From positions 1-64,000 of the forward strand of contig NZ_LQOT01000035.1 in assembly GCF_002101585.1 (NCBI RefSeq): a stretch of DNA of 64,000 nt, given 5' to 3'. Positions 19,827-29,345 of the stretch are shown one piece after another. The notes beneath the pieces are model-generated. The model saw only the letters and a list, made by a program, of their open reading frames with translations, ran no database searches and was not told the DNA's origin. The DNA is from Mycolicibacter engbaekii (GTDB taxonomy: Bacteria; Actinomycetota; Actinomycetes; Mycobacteriales; Mycobacteriaceae). The translations under genes and the position numbers were made by a program. Within the stretch, counting starts at the first letter, position 1, and each line of letters begins with the position of its first letter.

Positions 19827-20291
19827 ATGGCGGAACTCAAATCCCAGTTGCGGGCGGATCTGACGACGGCGATGAAGTCGCAGGACAAACTGCGCACGGC
19901 GACCCTGCGAATGCTGCTGTCGGCGATCCAGGCCGAAGAGGTCTCCGGCAAGCAGGCCCGGGAACTCACGGACGCAGACGTTTTGAAGGTCCTGGCCCGA
20001 GAAGCCCGCAAGCGTGCGGAGTCCGCGGCGATCTACACCCAGAACGGCCGGGGTGAACTGGCCGCCCAGGAACACGCCGAGGCCCGGATCATCGACGAGT
20101 ACCTGCCTGCGCCGCTCACCGAAGCCGAACTGGCCGACGTCGTCGACACCGCTCTGGCGCAGGTGGCCGAGGAGATCGGGGAGCGGCCGCACATGAAGCA
20201 CATGGGCCAGGTGATGAAGGCCGCCACCGTGATCGCCGCGGGCAAGGCCGATGGCTCTCGGCTCTCGGCCGCGGTCCGGGAACGGCTCTAG
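19827..20291 (+). CDS. GatB/YqeY domain protein
   Basis: The 154-residue protein is a full-length YqeY-like protein (MAELKSQLRADLTTAMKSQD, then YLPAPLTEAELADVVD and GQVMKAA). The domain is shared with the tail of GatB and may bind tRNA; a role in tRNA-dependent amidation is inferred only. ATG 19827 is the family start; an in-frame ATG at 19800 adds nine non-conserved residues. It is divergent from the membrane-protein gene, and converges with a small hypothetical gene, overlapping it by 4 nt. Equivalent to Rv3688c. Confidence 0.9.
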   Translation: MAELKSQLRADLTTAMKSQDKLRTATLRMLLSAIQAEEVSGKQARELTDADVLKVLAREARKRAESAAIYTQNGRGELAAQEHAEARIIDEYLPAPLTEAELADVVDTALAQVAEEIGERPHMKHMGQVMKAATVIAAGKADGSRLSAAVRERL

Positions 20292-20698
20292 GAACCGGTC
20301 TTCGGCAACGGCCGGCTCAGCAGAGCATCGATGAACGCATCGGGATCGGTGACGCTGACGTAGAGGCGGCGAACCGGCCTGTTGAACAGGCCGGCTGTGG
20401 GCGCCTTCGTCGGCTTGACGGGCTGACCCAACAGGATCTCGACCAGGCCGTCACGCGAACCGTTGACCAGCCAGCCGTTACACGCCTGATGGACGCCCCA
20501 GCCCCACATGCGTTCCGGCGCCGGCCGCGCGGAATCGATGTTGCTCAGCGCAATGTCCATGGCGAAGGCCCAGCCGCTGCGGACCTGCAGAAACCCGTCG
20601 GCCACCCGGATGCTCGCCCGGCGAGGACCCAGGCCGAGCACGGTCGCCAGCGGGCGATACCACCGGTCGTAGCGCATCGCGAAGTCCACGATCGACAT
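20288..20698 (-). CDS. conserved mycobacterial hypothetical protein
   Basis: The 136-residue protein has no recognised domain. It begins MSIVDFAMRYDRWYRP and contains RMWGWGVHQACNGWLVNGSRDG, a tryptophan-rich beta-type stretch, then RRLYVSVTDPDAFIDAL, which resembles mycobacterial proteins of the pleckstrin-homology-like type; this is a guess. No signal peptide or membrane segment. It overlaps the yqeY stop by 4 nt tail to tail. The good codon use and clean ATG support a real gene. Confidence 0.7.
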   Translation of the reverse strand: MSIVDFAMRYDRWYRPLATVLGLGPRRASIRVADGFLQVRSGWAFAMDIALSNIDSARPAPERMWGWGVHQACNGWLVNGSRDGLVEILLGQPVKPTKAPTAGLFNRPVRRLYVSVTDPDAFIDALLSRPLPKTGS

Positions 20699-20745
20699 TG
20701 TCTACGGCCGATACAGCCGGTGGACCGCTTTGGCGTACCCCAACG

Positions 20746-20780
20746 TAAAAAGGCCCCGACCGGATTGACCGGTCAGAGCC
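20746..20780 (-). terminator. intrinsic terminator downstream of tRNA-Pro
   Basis: On the minus strand GGCTCTGACCGG pairs with CCGGTCGGGGCC (two G-U pairs) around a 6-nt loop, followed by TTTTTAC. It lies about 20 nt after the tRNA-Pro 3' end. Confidence 0.8.
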
Positions 20781-20798
20781 CTCTACCTAGAACCTGAG

Positions 20799-20872
20799 TC
20801 GGGGTGGCGGGATTCGAACCCACGACCTCTTCGTCCCGAACGAAGCACGCTACCAAGCTGCGCCACACCCCG
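20799..20872 (-). tRNA. tRNA-Pro (CGG anticodon)
   Basis: A 74-nt cloverleaf. The acceptor arms CGGGGTG/CACCCCG pair fully, the anticodon stem CTTCG/CGAAG encloses loop TTCGGGA with anticodon CGG, and the T arm has GTTCGAATC. The discriminator base is A and CCA is not encoded. A strong terminator follows. Confidence 0.95.
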
Positions 20873-21113
20873 TGTGAAGCCACGACAGCGTATCGCACCG
20901 GCCCGCCGCTCACCCAAACGGCTGGTGAGAGCCACGGCTGGGCGCGGCTTCCCCGCGTTCGCCCGATACCGCGCAACCACCGCCGGGCGAGGTCTGGGTC
21001 ACGGACGCCGCAGCGCCATGAAACGCCCCACAATCCGGCGTGGGGGGCTGAAAACCGGGGCCGACCTGGGCCAGACTGTGTAACCAGGATTTAAGTGCAA
21101 AGGGAGTCAAATC

Positions 21114-21308
21114 ATGACGCTGTTAGGCGGAGCGGTGTACGCCGGATTCTTCGCTCTGGCCGCGCTGTGGCTCGCGGCCACCAACCCCGACGCTGCCGAG
21201 CAGCGGGTTCAGGCGAAGGCGAACCGGCAGGATCGCTCGAACTCGGCCAATACCGCCGCGGGACCGGTCGGATCGACCCCCTGCTGCGCCAGCCAGTCGT
21301 CGTCGTAG
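21114..21308 (+). CDS. small single-pass membrane protein candidate
   Basis: A 64-codon ORF with a strong ribosome binding site (AAAGGGAG, 6-7 nt before ATG). One membrane segment, [21 protein letters not shown], precedes a polar tail. The tail overlaps the end of the convergent PLP-lyase gene by 100 nt, so only about the first 30 codons are free of overlap. The good start context favours a real product, but the last 30 residues lie antisense to conserved coding sequence and look compositionally weaker. No family recognised. Confidence 0.42.
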   Translation: MTLLGGAVYAGFFALAALWLAATNPDAAEQRVQAKANRQDRSNSANTAAGPVGSTPCCASQSSS

Positions 21309-22315
21309 TAGGTGTCGGCGTAGCGATCACCGCTGTCGGCCAGCACCGTGACCACCGATCCGCTCCGGCCGGTGGCAACCATCTCGGCCAGCAGCGCGAA
21401 CGCCCCCCAGACATTGGTCCCGGTCGAGGGGCCCACCCGACGGCCTAAGACGGCGCTGACGTGCCGCGCGGTGGCCACCGAGGCGGCGTCGGGCACCTGG
21501 ATCATCCGGTCCACGACGTCGGGCAGAAACGACGGTTCCACCCGCGGCCGGCCGATGCCCTCGATGCGCGACGACCCCTCGACCACCAGGTCATACCGGC
21601 ATTGCGTGTAGGCGGGGTAGAAGGCCGAATGCTCCGGGTCCACCACACACAACCGGGTCGGGTGCCGCCGGTAGCGGAGGTAGCGGCCGATCGTCGCGCT
21701 GGTTCCGCCGGTACCGGCACCAACCACGATCCACTCCGGGACGGGGTGGGTTTCGTCGCGCATCTGGTCGAATATCGACTCGGCGATGTTGTTGTTGCCG
21801 CGCCAGTCGGTGGCCCGCTCGGCGTTGGTGAACTGATCCAGGTAGTGCCCACCGGTGTCGGCGGCGATGCGCGCCGCTTCGGCGTACACATCGGCTGAAT
21901 GCGCCACGAAATGACATTGGCCGCCCTGCGCCTCGATCAGGGCCACCTTCGACGCGCTGGTGGCGGTCGGCATCACCGCGATGAACGGCAGGCCCAGCAG
22001 GGCCGCGAAATAGGCCTCGGACACCGCCGTGGAGCCCGACGACGCCTCGACCACCGTGGTGCCCTCGGCGATCCAGCCGTTGCACAGCCCGTAGAGGAAC
22101 AGCGAGCGGGCCAGCCGGTGCTTGAGGCTGCCGGTGATGTGGGTGGACTCGTCTTTGAGGTAGAGCGCCACATCGACTTCGCCTGCCCACGCAGCCGGCA
22201 GCGGGTAACGCAGCAGGTGCGTGTCGGCGCTGCGCCGCGCGTCGGCCTCGATCAGGCGGATCGCATTGTCGGCCCAGCGGCGGGGATGCTGGTGGTCGGC
22301 AAACCGTTCGGTCAA
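21209..22315 (-). CDS. PLP-dependent cysteine-synthase-fold lyase (Rv3684-like)
   Basis: The 368-residue fold-type II PLP enzyme has Schiff-base Lys65 in [12 protein letters not shown], the substrate-binding [11 protein letters not shown] loop and the phosphate loop [12 protein letters not shown]. Compared with real O-acetylserine sulfhydrylases it lacks the TSGNTG loop (SSGSTA instead), so the substrate probably differs; it may be a cysteine desulfhydrase or beta-lyase. The start is a TTG that overlaps the phosphoesterase stop (TTGA). It is third in the ponA2 - phosphoesterase - lyase operon, as in M. tuberculosis. Confidence 0.88.
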   Translation of the reverse strand: MTERFADHQHPRRWADNAIRLIEADARRSADTHLLRYPLPAAWAGEVDVALYLKDESTHITGSLKHRLARSLFLYGLCNGWIAEGTTVVEASSGSTAVSEAYFAALLGLPFIAVMPTATSASKVALIEAQGGQCHFVAHSADVYAEAARIAADTGGHYLDQFTNAERATDWRGNNNIAESIFDQMRDETHPVPEWIVVGAGTGGTSATIGRYLRYRRHPTRLCVVDPEHSAFYPAYTQCRYDLVVEGSSRIEGIGRPRVEPSFLPDVVDRMIQVPDAASVATARHVSAVLGRRVGPSTGTNVWGAFALLAEMVATGRSGSVVTVLADSGDRYADTYYDDDWLAQQGVDPTGPAAVLAEFERSCRFAFA

Positions 22316-23277
22316 CGGGCCGAGACGGAAGGCTGGGTCGAGCCGCGGGTGAGCCGGGAGTCGTCACCGCCGGTCGGTGCAGCCACCAGGGTCAACAGGC
22401 TGGCCTCGGGGCGGCAGGCGAACCGCACCGGCGCGAACGGCGAGGTGCCGATCCCCGCCGAGACGTGCAGCCGCATCTGGGCGCCCCATTGCGACGGGCC
22501 CTTGGCCCGTGAGCGGTCCAGCCCGCAGTTGGTCACCAGGGCGCCGTAGAACGGCACGCACAGCTGACCGCCGTGGGTGTGGCCGGCCATCACCAGCTGA
22601 TAGCCGTCGGCGGCGAAGCGGTCGAGCACGCGTGGTTCCGGCGAATGGGTGAGACCGAGGCGCAGGTCGGCGGTCAGGTCGGCCGGGCCGGCGATGGTGT
22701 CGTAGCGGTCCCGCTCGATGTGCGGGTCGTCGACGCCGGCCGCCGCGATGCGATGCCCGGCCACGTCGAACTCGCGACGGTTGTGGGTCAGGTCCAGCCA
22801 GCCGCGCTCGGTGAACGCCGCCCGCAGGTCCTGCCAGGGCAGCGGGACGCCGTGGATCCGATGCGTCGGCTTGGTCAGGTACTTCGCCGGATTCTTCAGC
22901 CGCGGCCCGAAGTAGTCGTTGCTGCCGAACACGAACACGCCCGGCACCGACAGCAGATCGCCCAGGGCCTGCACCACCGCCGGCACCGCCTTGGGGTGCG
23001 CCAGGTTGTCGCCGGTGTTGACCACCAGGTCGGGTTCCAGGCGCACCAGTTCCCGCAGCCAGGCCTGCTTGCGGCGCTGGCCGGGCCGCATGTGGATGTC
23101 GCTGATGTGCAGCACCCGCAGCGGAGACGATCCGGGGGCCAGCACCGGCATCGTCGCCTCGCGCACCACAAACGCGTTGCGCTCGATGACTGCGCCGTAG
23201 CCGACGGCCAGTGCTGCCGGTCCCAACGCCGCCGAGGCGGCGAGAACGGACCGGGTCAGGGCGGGTGAAGGGACCAT
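22312..23277 (-). CDS. metallophosphoesterase (Rv3683-like)
   Basis: The 321-residue calcineurin-like phosphoesterase has [14 protein letters not shown] (Asp and His metal ligands), [19 protein letters not shown] (GN[HD]-type motif) and C-terminal [10 protein letters not shown]. The N terminus has a hydrophobic stretch ([19 protein letters not shown]), so it is likely membrane anchored. It is between ponA2 (35-nt gap) and the PLP lyase (4-nt overlap). Its substrate is unknown. Confidence 0.92.
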   Translation of the reverse strand: MVPSPALTRSVLAASAALGPAALAVGYGAVIERNAFVVREATMPVLAPGSSPLRVLHISDIHMRPGQRRKQAWLRELVRLEPDLVVNTGDNLAHPKAVPAVVQALGDLLSVPGVFVFGSNDYFGPRLKNPAKYLTKPTHRIHGVPLPWQDLRAAFTERGWLDLTHNRREFDVAGHRIAAAGVDDPHIERDRYDTIAGPADLTADLRLGLTHSPEPRVLDRFAADGYQLVMAGHTHGGQLCVPFYGALVTNCGLDRSRAKGPSQWGAQMRLHVSAGIGTSPFAPVRFACRPEASLLTLVAAPTGGDDSRLTRGSTQPSVSAR

Positions 23278-23312
23278 GGGATTCAGACTACTGCCCGACT
23301 TCGGTACCGCGG

Positions 23313-25733
23313 CTACGGCGGCGGCGGCGGTGCCGGGGGAGGCAGCAGCGGAATGGTGATCGGCGGCAGCCCCGGAATCTCCACGACCGTCGACCCCACC
23401 GGCGGCGGCATGCCCTCCGGCGGCGGCGGCGGTGGCGGCGGGATGCCGTTGCTGACCTCGATGGTCACGATCGACCCGGGAATGGTCTGCCCGCTGGGCG
23501 ATGTTCCCACCACCGCGCCCGATCGGGCGCTGCTGTTGACCCAGTTCGGCTGGTCGGCGACCTGGAAGCCGGAGTCTTTGATGCGCTGGCGCGCGGCGTC
23601 GACCTCGAGGCCGACCACGCTGGGCACCCGGGAGTTGGGACCGCCGTCCACATAGCGCGGATCGGTCGGCGGCATGATGACGTCGCCGAAGTCCGTCGCG
23701 ATCGGCTTCATCGCCGCGAACCAGGTCCGGGCCGGCTCGTTACCGCCGAAGAGGTCGCCGTCCCCACAGTGCCGCAGCGGGAACGAGCACAGGTCGGACG
23801 GCGAGCTGGAGTCGTCGAAGACGTAGTTGGCGGCCGCGTAGCGGTTCGTGAAGCCCAGAAAACCCGACGAGCGGTGCGCCTCGGTGGTGCCCGTCTTGCC
23901 TGCCATCGGCAGATCCCAGCCCACCGACCCGGCTGCGGGCGCCGCGGTGCCGCCGCCCTGGATGTCCTTGCCCAACGCGTTGGCCAGGGTGTTCGCCAGG
24001 CCTTCGGGAACCACGCGTTCGCAGGTCTCGGTGGCGACGGCCACCTCGTTGCCGTTGCGGTCGAAGACCTTGTCGATCGGGTTCGGCGGGCACCAGACCC
24101 CGCCGGAGGCCAACGTGGCGGCGACATTGGACAGCTCCAGCGCGTTGACCTCGATCGGGCCCAGGGTGAACGAGCCCAGGTTCTGGCGTTTGACGAAATC
24201 GGCCAGGCTCTCGTTGCTGTCCGGGTCGTAGTCGCGGGCGGTGCCCGGATCGGCGTAGGAACGCAGACCCAGTTTGATCGCCATGTCTACGGTGCGGCCC
24301 ACCCCCACCTGGGAGATGAGTTTGGCGAACGCGGTGTTCGGCGAGGTCGCCAGTGCGGTCGAGACATTCATCGGTGACCGGTAGGGGGCGACGTTGACCA
24401 CGCACCAGGTCTCCTTGGGACAGCCCTTGGCGCCGCCGCTGCCCATGCCCTTGGTCTGGAACCTGCCGGGGACTTCGAGATCGGCGTTGATACCCATGCC
24501 CATCTCCAGTGCCGCCGCGACGGTGAACGTCTTGAAGATCGAACCGGCGCCGTCGCCGACCAGGGAGAACGGTTGCGGTCGCATGGTTTCGCCCACGTCG
24601 GCGTTGAGCCCGTAGGTGCGGTTGCTGGCCATTGCCAGCACCGGGTGGGAGTCGGTGCCCGGTTTGATCACGCTCATCACGCTGGCGACGCCCTGCACGT
24701 TGGGGTTGGCGAAGCTGTCGATGGCCTCTTTGACCGGGGCCTGCACGTCGGGGTCCAGCGTGGTGCGGATGACGTAGCCGCCGCGGGCCACCTGTTCCTT
24801 GCTGATTCCGGCCCGGGCCAGATACTCCTGCACGTAGTCGCAGAAGAAGGCGCGGTCCCCGGCCGCGATGCAGCCTCGCGGCAGCTCGTTGGGCTGCGGC
24901 AGGATGCCCAGCGGCTCCTGCTTGGCCGCCCGCAGCGCGTCTGCCTCGGCGGGCAGGTTCTCGATCATGGTGTCCAGCACCAGATTCCGTCGCGCCAGCG
25001 CGCCCTCGGGATTGGTGTAGGGGTTGAGGGTGCTGGTGGACTGCACCATGCCGGCCAGCAGCGCGGCCTGCTGCCAGTTCAGGTCGACGGCATCGACACC
25101 GAAGTAGGTCTGGGCGGCGTCTTGGACGCCGAAGGAGTTGTTGCCGAACGAGACCAGGTTCAGGTACCGGGTGAGGATCTGCGGCTTGGTGAACGTCCGG
25201 TCCAAGGTGAGCGCCATCCGGATCTCCCGGAGCTTGCGCGCGGGGGTGGTCTCGATGGCGGCGCGCTTTTCGGCATCGGTCTGGGCCAGCACCAGCAATT
25301 GGTAGTTCTTGATGTACTGCTGCTCGAGAGTGGAGCCGCCGCGGGTGTCGATGTCCCCGGACGCGTAGCCGGCCAGCCCCGTCAGCGTGCCCTTCCAGTC
25401 CACCCCGCTGTGCTCGGCGAACCGCTTGTCCTCGATGGACACGATCGCCAGCTTCATGGTGTCGGCGATCTTGTCGCTGGGCACCTCGAACCGGCGCTGC
25501 GAGTACAACCAGGCGATCGTGTTGCCCTTGGCGTCCACCATGGTCGACACCGCGGGGACATCTCCGCTGACCAGTTGGGCCGACCCGTTGGCCACCACGT
25601 CCGAGGCGCGGTTGGACATCAGGCCGATCCCGCCGGCAACGGGAAACAGCAGCGCCGCGAGCAGGACGGCGGCGAGCAGACAACACCCGGCCAGTTTGAG
25701 CACCGTAGGACCGGTCGGGGGACGCTCCGACAT
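23313..25733 (-). CDS. ponA2: bifunctional penicillin-binding protein PonA2
   Basis: Class A PBP (806 residues), making peptidoglycan strands and cross-links outside the membrane. A membrane segment lies at about residues 12-34. The glycosyltransferase domain follows, with catalytic Glu101 in VSIEDKRFAEHSG and GGSTLEQQYIKN. The transpeptidase domain has SIFK (active Ser), SPNTAF and AGKTGTTE. The C terminus has a PASTA domain (VPSVVGLEVDAARQRIKDSGF) and a proline-rich tail. ATG 25733 is preferred over GTG 25763 because it matches the known start. It is divergent from whiB4. Confidence 0.95.
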   Translation of the reverse strand: MSERPPTGPTVLKLAGCCLLAAVLLAALLFPVAGGIGLMSNRASDVVANGSAQLVSGDVPAVSTMVDAKGNTIAWLYSQRRFEVPSDKIADTMKLAIVSIEDKRFAEHSGVDWKGTLTGLAGYASGDIDTRGGSTLEQQYIKNYQLLVLAQTDAEKRAAIETTPARKLREIRMALTLDRTFTKPQILTRYLNLVSFGNNSFGVQDAAQTYFGVDAVDLNWQQAALLAGMVQSTSTLNPYTNPEGALARRNLVLDTMIENLPAEADALRAAKQEPLGILPQPNELPRGCIAAGDRAFFCDYVQEYLARAGISKEQVARGGYVIRTTLDPDVQAPVKEAIDSFANPNVQGVASVMSVIKPGTDSHPVLAMASNRTYGLNADVGETMRPQPFSLVGDGAGSIFKTFTVAAALEMGMGINADLEVPGRFQTKGMGSGGAKGCPKETWCVVNVAPYRSPMNVSTALATSPNTAFAKLISQVGVGRTVDMAIKLGLRSYADPGTARDYDPDSNESLADFVKRQNLGSFTLGPIEVNALELSNVAATLASGGVWCPPNPIDKVFDRNGNEVAVATETCERVVPEGLANTLANALGKDIQGGGTAAPAAGSVGWDLPMAGKTGTTEAHRSSGFLGFTNRYAAANYVFDDSSSPSDLCSFPLRHCGDGDLFGGNEPARTWFAAMKPIATDFGDVIMPPTDPRYVDGGPNSRVPSVVGLEVDAARQRIKDSGFQVADQPNWVNSSARSGAVVGTSPSGQTIPGSIVTIEVSNGIPPPPPPPPEGMPPPVGSTVVEIPGLPPITIPLLPPPAPPPPP

Positions 25734-26090
25734 GGCTAACACACTAGCGGTGCTCGCACGCACGGCGAAGCCGGGAGAAGCGGGCCACCGCCATCAAGCC
25801 GACTCCGACGGCGGGGGTGCTCGCCCGAACACCACGAAGGGCCCGACCACGTAATTGACGTTGACGTGGAGCAAACGGGCTGATTGGGACCCAAATCATG
25901 ATCGGACTGCACGTTTGTCCCAAAAAAGTGCCGGTCAACCTGTTGCGCAAAGGCCACCTGACCACCTAACTTGGATATCAAGTGCGATTCAGGTAACACT
26001 GATGACAGTATGTGGCGTAGGTCGCAATGGCGGGTCCGGCGCCGAGGTTGGATAGGTGGCTGCCGGGGCGGCCGGGACGGAGGATCGTCA
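25734..26090. promoter_or_regulatory. ponA2 / whiB4 divergent promoter region
   Basis: A 357-bp intergenic region with no credible ORF. TTGCGC (25943-25948) and TAACTT (25967-25972), 18 nt apart, could form a whiB4 promoter. The GGAGG at 26079-26083 is the whiB4 ribosome binding site. A repeat TTGACGTTGACGTGG near 25857 could be an operator. Nothing else recognised. Confidence 0.4.
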
Positions 26091-26462
26091 GTGTCTGTTG
26101 CAGGGACAGCGGTTCGCAACACCAGCATGCCAGCGGCTTCAGTAGCCCAAACTCCCCGAACGGTGCTGCGCGGCGTGCAGGACGAGGGCAGGATCGCCTG
26201 GGTCTCCAAGGCTGTGTGTCGCGGCGCAGACCCCGATGAACTCTTCGTGCGCGGTGCGGCGCAACGCAAAGCCGCGGTGATCTGTCGGCACTGCCCGGTC
26301 GTGCTCGAATGCCTGGCCGATGCGCTGGACAACCGGGTCGAGTTCGGGGTCTGGGGCGGCATGACCGAACGGCAGCGCCGGGCGCTGCTCAAGCAACACC
26401 CGGAAGTGACCTCCTGGGGCGAGTACTTCGCCGCTCAGCGCAAGCAGCGCGACGCCGGCTGA
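26091..26462 (+). CDS. whiB4: WhiB4 redox-sensing Fe-S transcription factor
   Basis: WhiB-family protein (123 residues) that binds a [4Fe-4S] cluster; in M. tuberculosis WhiB4 responds to oxygen and thiol redox and influences antioxidant and PE/PPE expression. The four cluster cysteines are C43, C65, C68 and C74 in the C-X21-C-X2-C-X5-C pattern, followed by the turn GVWGGMTERQRR. GTG 26091 is chosen for the GGAGG seven bases upstream; earlier in-frame codons are not conserved. The position beside ponA2 is the mycobacterial arrangement. Confidence 0.92.
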   Translation: MSVAGTAVRNTSMPAASVAQTPRTVLRGVQDEGRIAWVSKAVCRGADPDELFVRGAAQRKAAVICRHCPVVLECLADALDNRVEFGVWGGMTERQRRALLKQHPEVTSWGEYFAAQRKQRDAG

Positions 26463-26492
26463 CGCGCGGCTGAGACCTCTTCGCCCTTACTT

Positions 26493-27650
26493 CTACTTTT
26501 TGTTCGTGAGCTGATCGGCGATCGCGCCCAGCGCCTCCAGGTCGGAGACGTCGAACGGCAGGGACGGCACCCCGACGATGGGAACCCGTGGGTTGGCCCG
26601 GGTGAAGCGGGACAGCAACCGGATTTCGCGCTTGGCCGTCGCGCCGCGCTCGGCATGGATCTGCAGCGCAGCGGTGGTGAGCGCCTTGGCTCCCTCGGGC
26701 AACGACGCGCTGACCTCGGGCTCCTGCAGCGTCTCGACGGCGTCGATCGCACGCTCCATCGGCAGGCTGCACAACATCGGGTGCGTCCGGTTGAGGATCA
26801 GACCCGCCAGCGGCATCCGCTCGCTCGAGAGCCGGTCGACGAAGAACGATGCCTCCCGCAAGGCGTCGGGCTCGGCGGCCGACACCACCACGAACTGAGT
26901 GCCGTGGCGTTTGAGCAGATCGTAGGTGCGCTCCGCCTTCTCCCGGAAGCCGCCGAAAGTGGAGTCCAGTGACTGCACGAAATTCGCTGCGTCGGAAAGC
27001 ATTTGAGAGCCCAGCACGGTCGAGAGGGCTTTCATCGCCAGGCCCACCGCTCCCGCGACCAGCTTGCCGATGCCGCGGCCGGGACCCAGCAGCAACTTCC
27101 ACAGCCGGCTGTCCATGAAGCTGCCCAACCGCTTCGGCGCGTCCAGGAAGTCCAGGGCGTTGCGCGACGGAGGCGTGTCGACGACCACCAGGTCCCAGCG
27201 GTCCTCGCCCAGCAACTGGCCCAGTTTCTCCATCGCCATGTATTCCTGCGTGCCGGACAGCGAGGTGGCCACGGTTTGGTAGAACTGGTTGTCCAGGATC
27301 GCCTCGGCCCGCTCCGGGCCGGAGTACTGCGTCACCATCTCATCGAAGGTGCGGCGCATGTCGAGCATCATCGCGTACAGCTGGCCGGGCACCTCTGGGG
27401 ACAGCGGCACCCGCTGCGGGTGGTTGCCCAAGTCGTCGATGCCCAGCGCCTGGGCCAGCCGCCGGGCCGGGTCGATGGTCAGCACCACCACGGTGCGGCC
27501 GTATTCAGCGGCCCGCAGCGCCATCGACGCCGCCGTGGTGGTCTTGCCGACGCCACCGGCGCCGCAGCACACCACCACGCGGTTGGCGGTGTCGGCCAGG
27601 ATCGCCGCCAAGTCCAGAGCCAGCGGTTTGCCGGTCGTGTCGGGTGTCAT
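26493..27650 (-). CDS. Get3/ArsA-like ATPase, second of pair (Rv3680-like)
   Basis: The 385-residue P-loop ATPase has Walker [21 protein letters not shown] near residue 35, the switch [16 protein letters not shown], and the C-terminal [11 protein letters not shown]. Get3/ArsA homologs chaperone or transport metals; the mycobacterial pair (called BagA/BagB, for Get3-like) has been linked to nitric oxide and glycerol sensitivity. It overlaps the partner gene upstream by 4 nt, so the two are probably made together as a heteromer. No DNA partner identified. Confidence 0.9.
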   Translation of the reverse strand: MTPDTTGKPLALDLAAILADTANRVVVCCGAGGVGKTTTAASMALRAAEYGRTVVVLTIDPARRLAQALGIDDLGNHPQRVPLSPEVPGQLYAMMLDMRRTFDEMVTQYSGPERAEAILDNQFYQTVATSLSGTQEYMAMEKLGQLLGEDRWDLVVVDTPPSRNALDFLDAPKRLGSFMDSRLWKLLLGPGRGIGKLVAGAVGLAMKALSTVLGSQMLSDAANFVQSLDSTFGGFREKAERTYDLLKRHGTQFVVVSAAEPDALREASFFVDRLSSERMPLAGLILNRTHPMLCSLPMERAIDAVETLQEPEVSASLPEGAKALTTAALQIHAERGATAKREIRLLSRFTRANPRVPIVGVPSLPFDVSDLEALGAIADQLTNKK

Positions 27651-28669
27651 CGAACCCCCTGTTGGCCGAGAATCTCGGACAGCTCGTAGAGACTGCCGAG
27701 GTCGATCCCGTCGGGGATCGTCGGCAGGTGCAGGCGCGGCACATCCAACTGCTCCAGCTGCTCGGCCGTCTCCGTCCGGGCGCTGATGCGGGTGGCGTGC
27801 TGAATGGTCTCGGTCAGCAGGCCGGCGAAATCGTCGTCGTCGAGCGTTATGCCCGCCGCGGCCAGCCCGGCCCGCATCGCATCGGCGTCGACGACCCCTT
27901 CGGCTGCCTTGGCCAGGTCGGCGGGTTGCAGGTGTGCGGGGATATCGCGGTTGACGATCACGCTGCCGATCGGCAGGTCCAGTTGCCGCAGCTCCTCGAT
28001 GGCCTCGAGGGTCTCCTGCATCGGCAGGGCCTCCAGCAGTGTCACCAGATGAATCGCGGTCTCATCGGAGTGCAGCAGCTTCACCACGCCCTCGGCCTGC
28101 GAGTGCACGGGGCCGCCCTTGGCCAGTTGCGACACCGCCTTGGTGACGTCGAGGAACCGGGAGATCCGGCCGGTCGGCGGCGCGTCCACCACGATGGCGT
28201 CGTAGACCGGCTTGTTGTTCTTGTCGACCTGGATCACGTGGTACTTGATCTTGCCGGTGAGGATCACGTCACGCAGGCCGGGCGCGATGGTGGTCGCGAA
28301 CTCGACGGCACCGACGCGCCGCATCGCCCGCCCGGCCAGACCCAGGTTGTAGAACAGGTCGAGGTATTCCAGGAACGCGGCCTCGATGTCCATCGCCAGG
28401 GCATCGACGTGCCCGCCGCCCTCGGCGGTCGCGATTTTGACCGGCTCAATGGGTAGCGGTGGCACGTCGAAGAGCTGCGCAATGCCTTGGCGCTCTTCCA
28501 CTTCCACCAGCAAGACCCGGCGCCCGCCGGCCGCCAGCGACAACGCCAGCGCGGCTGCCACCGTGGACTTGCCGGTACCGCCCTTACCGGTCACGAAATG
28601 CAGCCGGGCCTTCGTCAATCGCGAAGGCCAGCCGAGAAGCGGCTCGCTGCGGGATGTCGCTGTCACCAC
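27647..28669 (-). CDS. Get3/ArsA-like ATPase, first of pair (Rv3679-like)
   Basis: The 340-residue partner ATPase has the deviant P-loop [17 protein letters not shown] at about residues 30-45, the [19 protein letters not shown] switch 2 region, and the C-terminal [14 protein letters not shown]. It begins 47 nt from the divergent DUF4177 gene. Similar to the nucleotide-binding domain of anion pumps, but without a membrane channel gene nearby, so a cytosolic role is more likely. Confidence 0.9.
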   Translation of the reverse strand: MVTATSRSEPLLGWPSRLTKARLHFVTGKGGTGKSTVAAALALSLAAGGRRVLLVEVEERQGIAQLFDVPPLPIEPVKIATAEGGGHVDALAMDIEAAFLEYLDLFYNLGLAGRAMRRVGAVEFATTIAPGLRDVILTGKIKYHVIQVDKNNKPVYDAIVVDAPPTGRISRFLDVTKAVSQLAKGGPVHSQAEGVVKLLHSDETAIHLVTLLEALPMQETLEAIEELRQLDLPIGSVIVNRDIPAHLQPADLAKAAEGVVDADAMRAGLAAAGITLDDDDFAGLLTETIQHATRISARTETAEQLEQLDVPRLHLPTIPDGIDLGSLYELSEILGQQGVR

Positions 28670-28716
28670 TGCATGCTAACCAAGTGCTCGGGTGCCCTAG
28701 CGATAAGCTCGCTGCC

Positions 28717-28878
28717 ATGAGTCAACGCACGGTCTGGGAGTACGCCACCGTCCCCTTGATCACGCACGCCACCAAGCAGATCCTCGACCAGTGGGGAGAA
28801 GACGGCTGGGAGTTGGTCTCGGTGCTGCCGGGGCCCTCCGGTGAGCAGCTCATCGCCTTCCTGAAGCGTCCCCGATGA
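28717..28878 (+). CDS. DUF4177 small protein (Rv3678A-like)
   Basis: A 53-residue protein, MSQRTVWEYATVPLITHATK, then ILDQWGEDGWELVSVLP, the core of DUF4177. It is short and acidic, with no membrane segment. It starts the DUF4177-RidA-MBL operon; its stop overlaps the RidA start by 4 nt. It is below the size usually reported, but the domain and spacing are clear. Confidence 0.85.
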   Translation: MSQRTVWEYATVPLITHATKQILDQWGEDGWELVSVLPGPSGEQLIAFLKRPR

Positions 28879-29339
28879 GCTGGCGAGCCCGGCTGGACGA
28901 ACTCGGAATCGTCTTGCCCGAGGTGGTCGCACCGCTGGCGGACTACGTCCCGGCGGTGCGAACCGGCGACCTGGTCTACACCTCCGGTCAGCTGCCGATG
29001 CAGGACGGCGCCTTGCGCACCGGCAAGGTGGGCGCCGCGGTCAGCCCGCAGGACGGGCGGGCGCTGGCCCGGATCTGCGCTCTGAACGCGCTGGCCGCCG
29101 TGGATGCCCTGGTCGGGCTCGACGCGGTGGCGCGCGTGGTCAAGGTGGTGGGGTTCGTCGCCTCGGCGCCCGGTTTCCACGGGCAACCCGCCGTGGTCAA
29201 CGGGGCCTCCGAATTGTTGGGTGAGGTGTTCGGCGACGCCGGCAAGCACGCCCGCTCCGCGGTCGGGGTCTCCGAACTGCCGCTGGATGCGCCGGTGGAG
29301 GTCGAGCTGATCGTCGAGCTGAAGGCCGCGGCGGAGTAG
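28875..29339 (+). CDS. RidA-family enamine/imine deaminase (Rv3678c-like)
   Basis: The 154-residue RidA-like protein begins MSWRARLDELGIVLPEVV and has DLVYTSGQLP and the C-terminal VGVSELPLDAPVEVELI with the family Glu. RidA homologs hydrolyse reactive enamines and imines that arise from PLP enzymes. It overlaps the DUF4177 gene and is followed 6 nt later by the MBL hydrolase, forming a conserved trio. Confidence 0.92.
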   Translation: MSWRARLDELGIVLPEVVAPLADYVPAVRTGDLVYTSGQLPMQDGALRTGKVGAAVSPQDGRALARICALNALAAVDALVGLDAVARVVKVVGFVASAPGFHGQPAVVNGASELLGEVFGDAGKHARSAVGVSELPLDAPVEVELIVELKAAAE

Positions 29340-29345
29340 CCGACA

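Noticed and set aside
22314-22367. Possible second start of the PLP lyase upstream of 22315
   Set aside because: It would extend into the phosphoesterase gene; the TTGA overlap is the usual coupling and matches the family N terminus.
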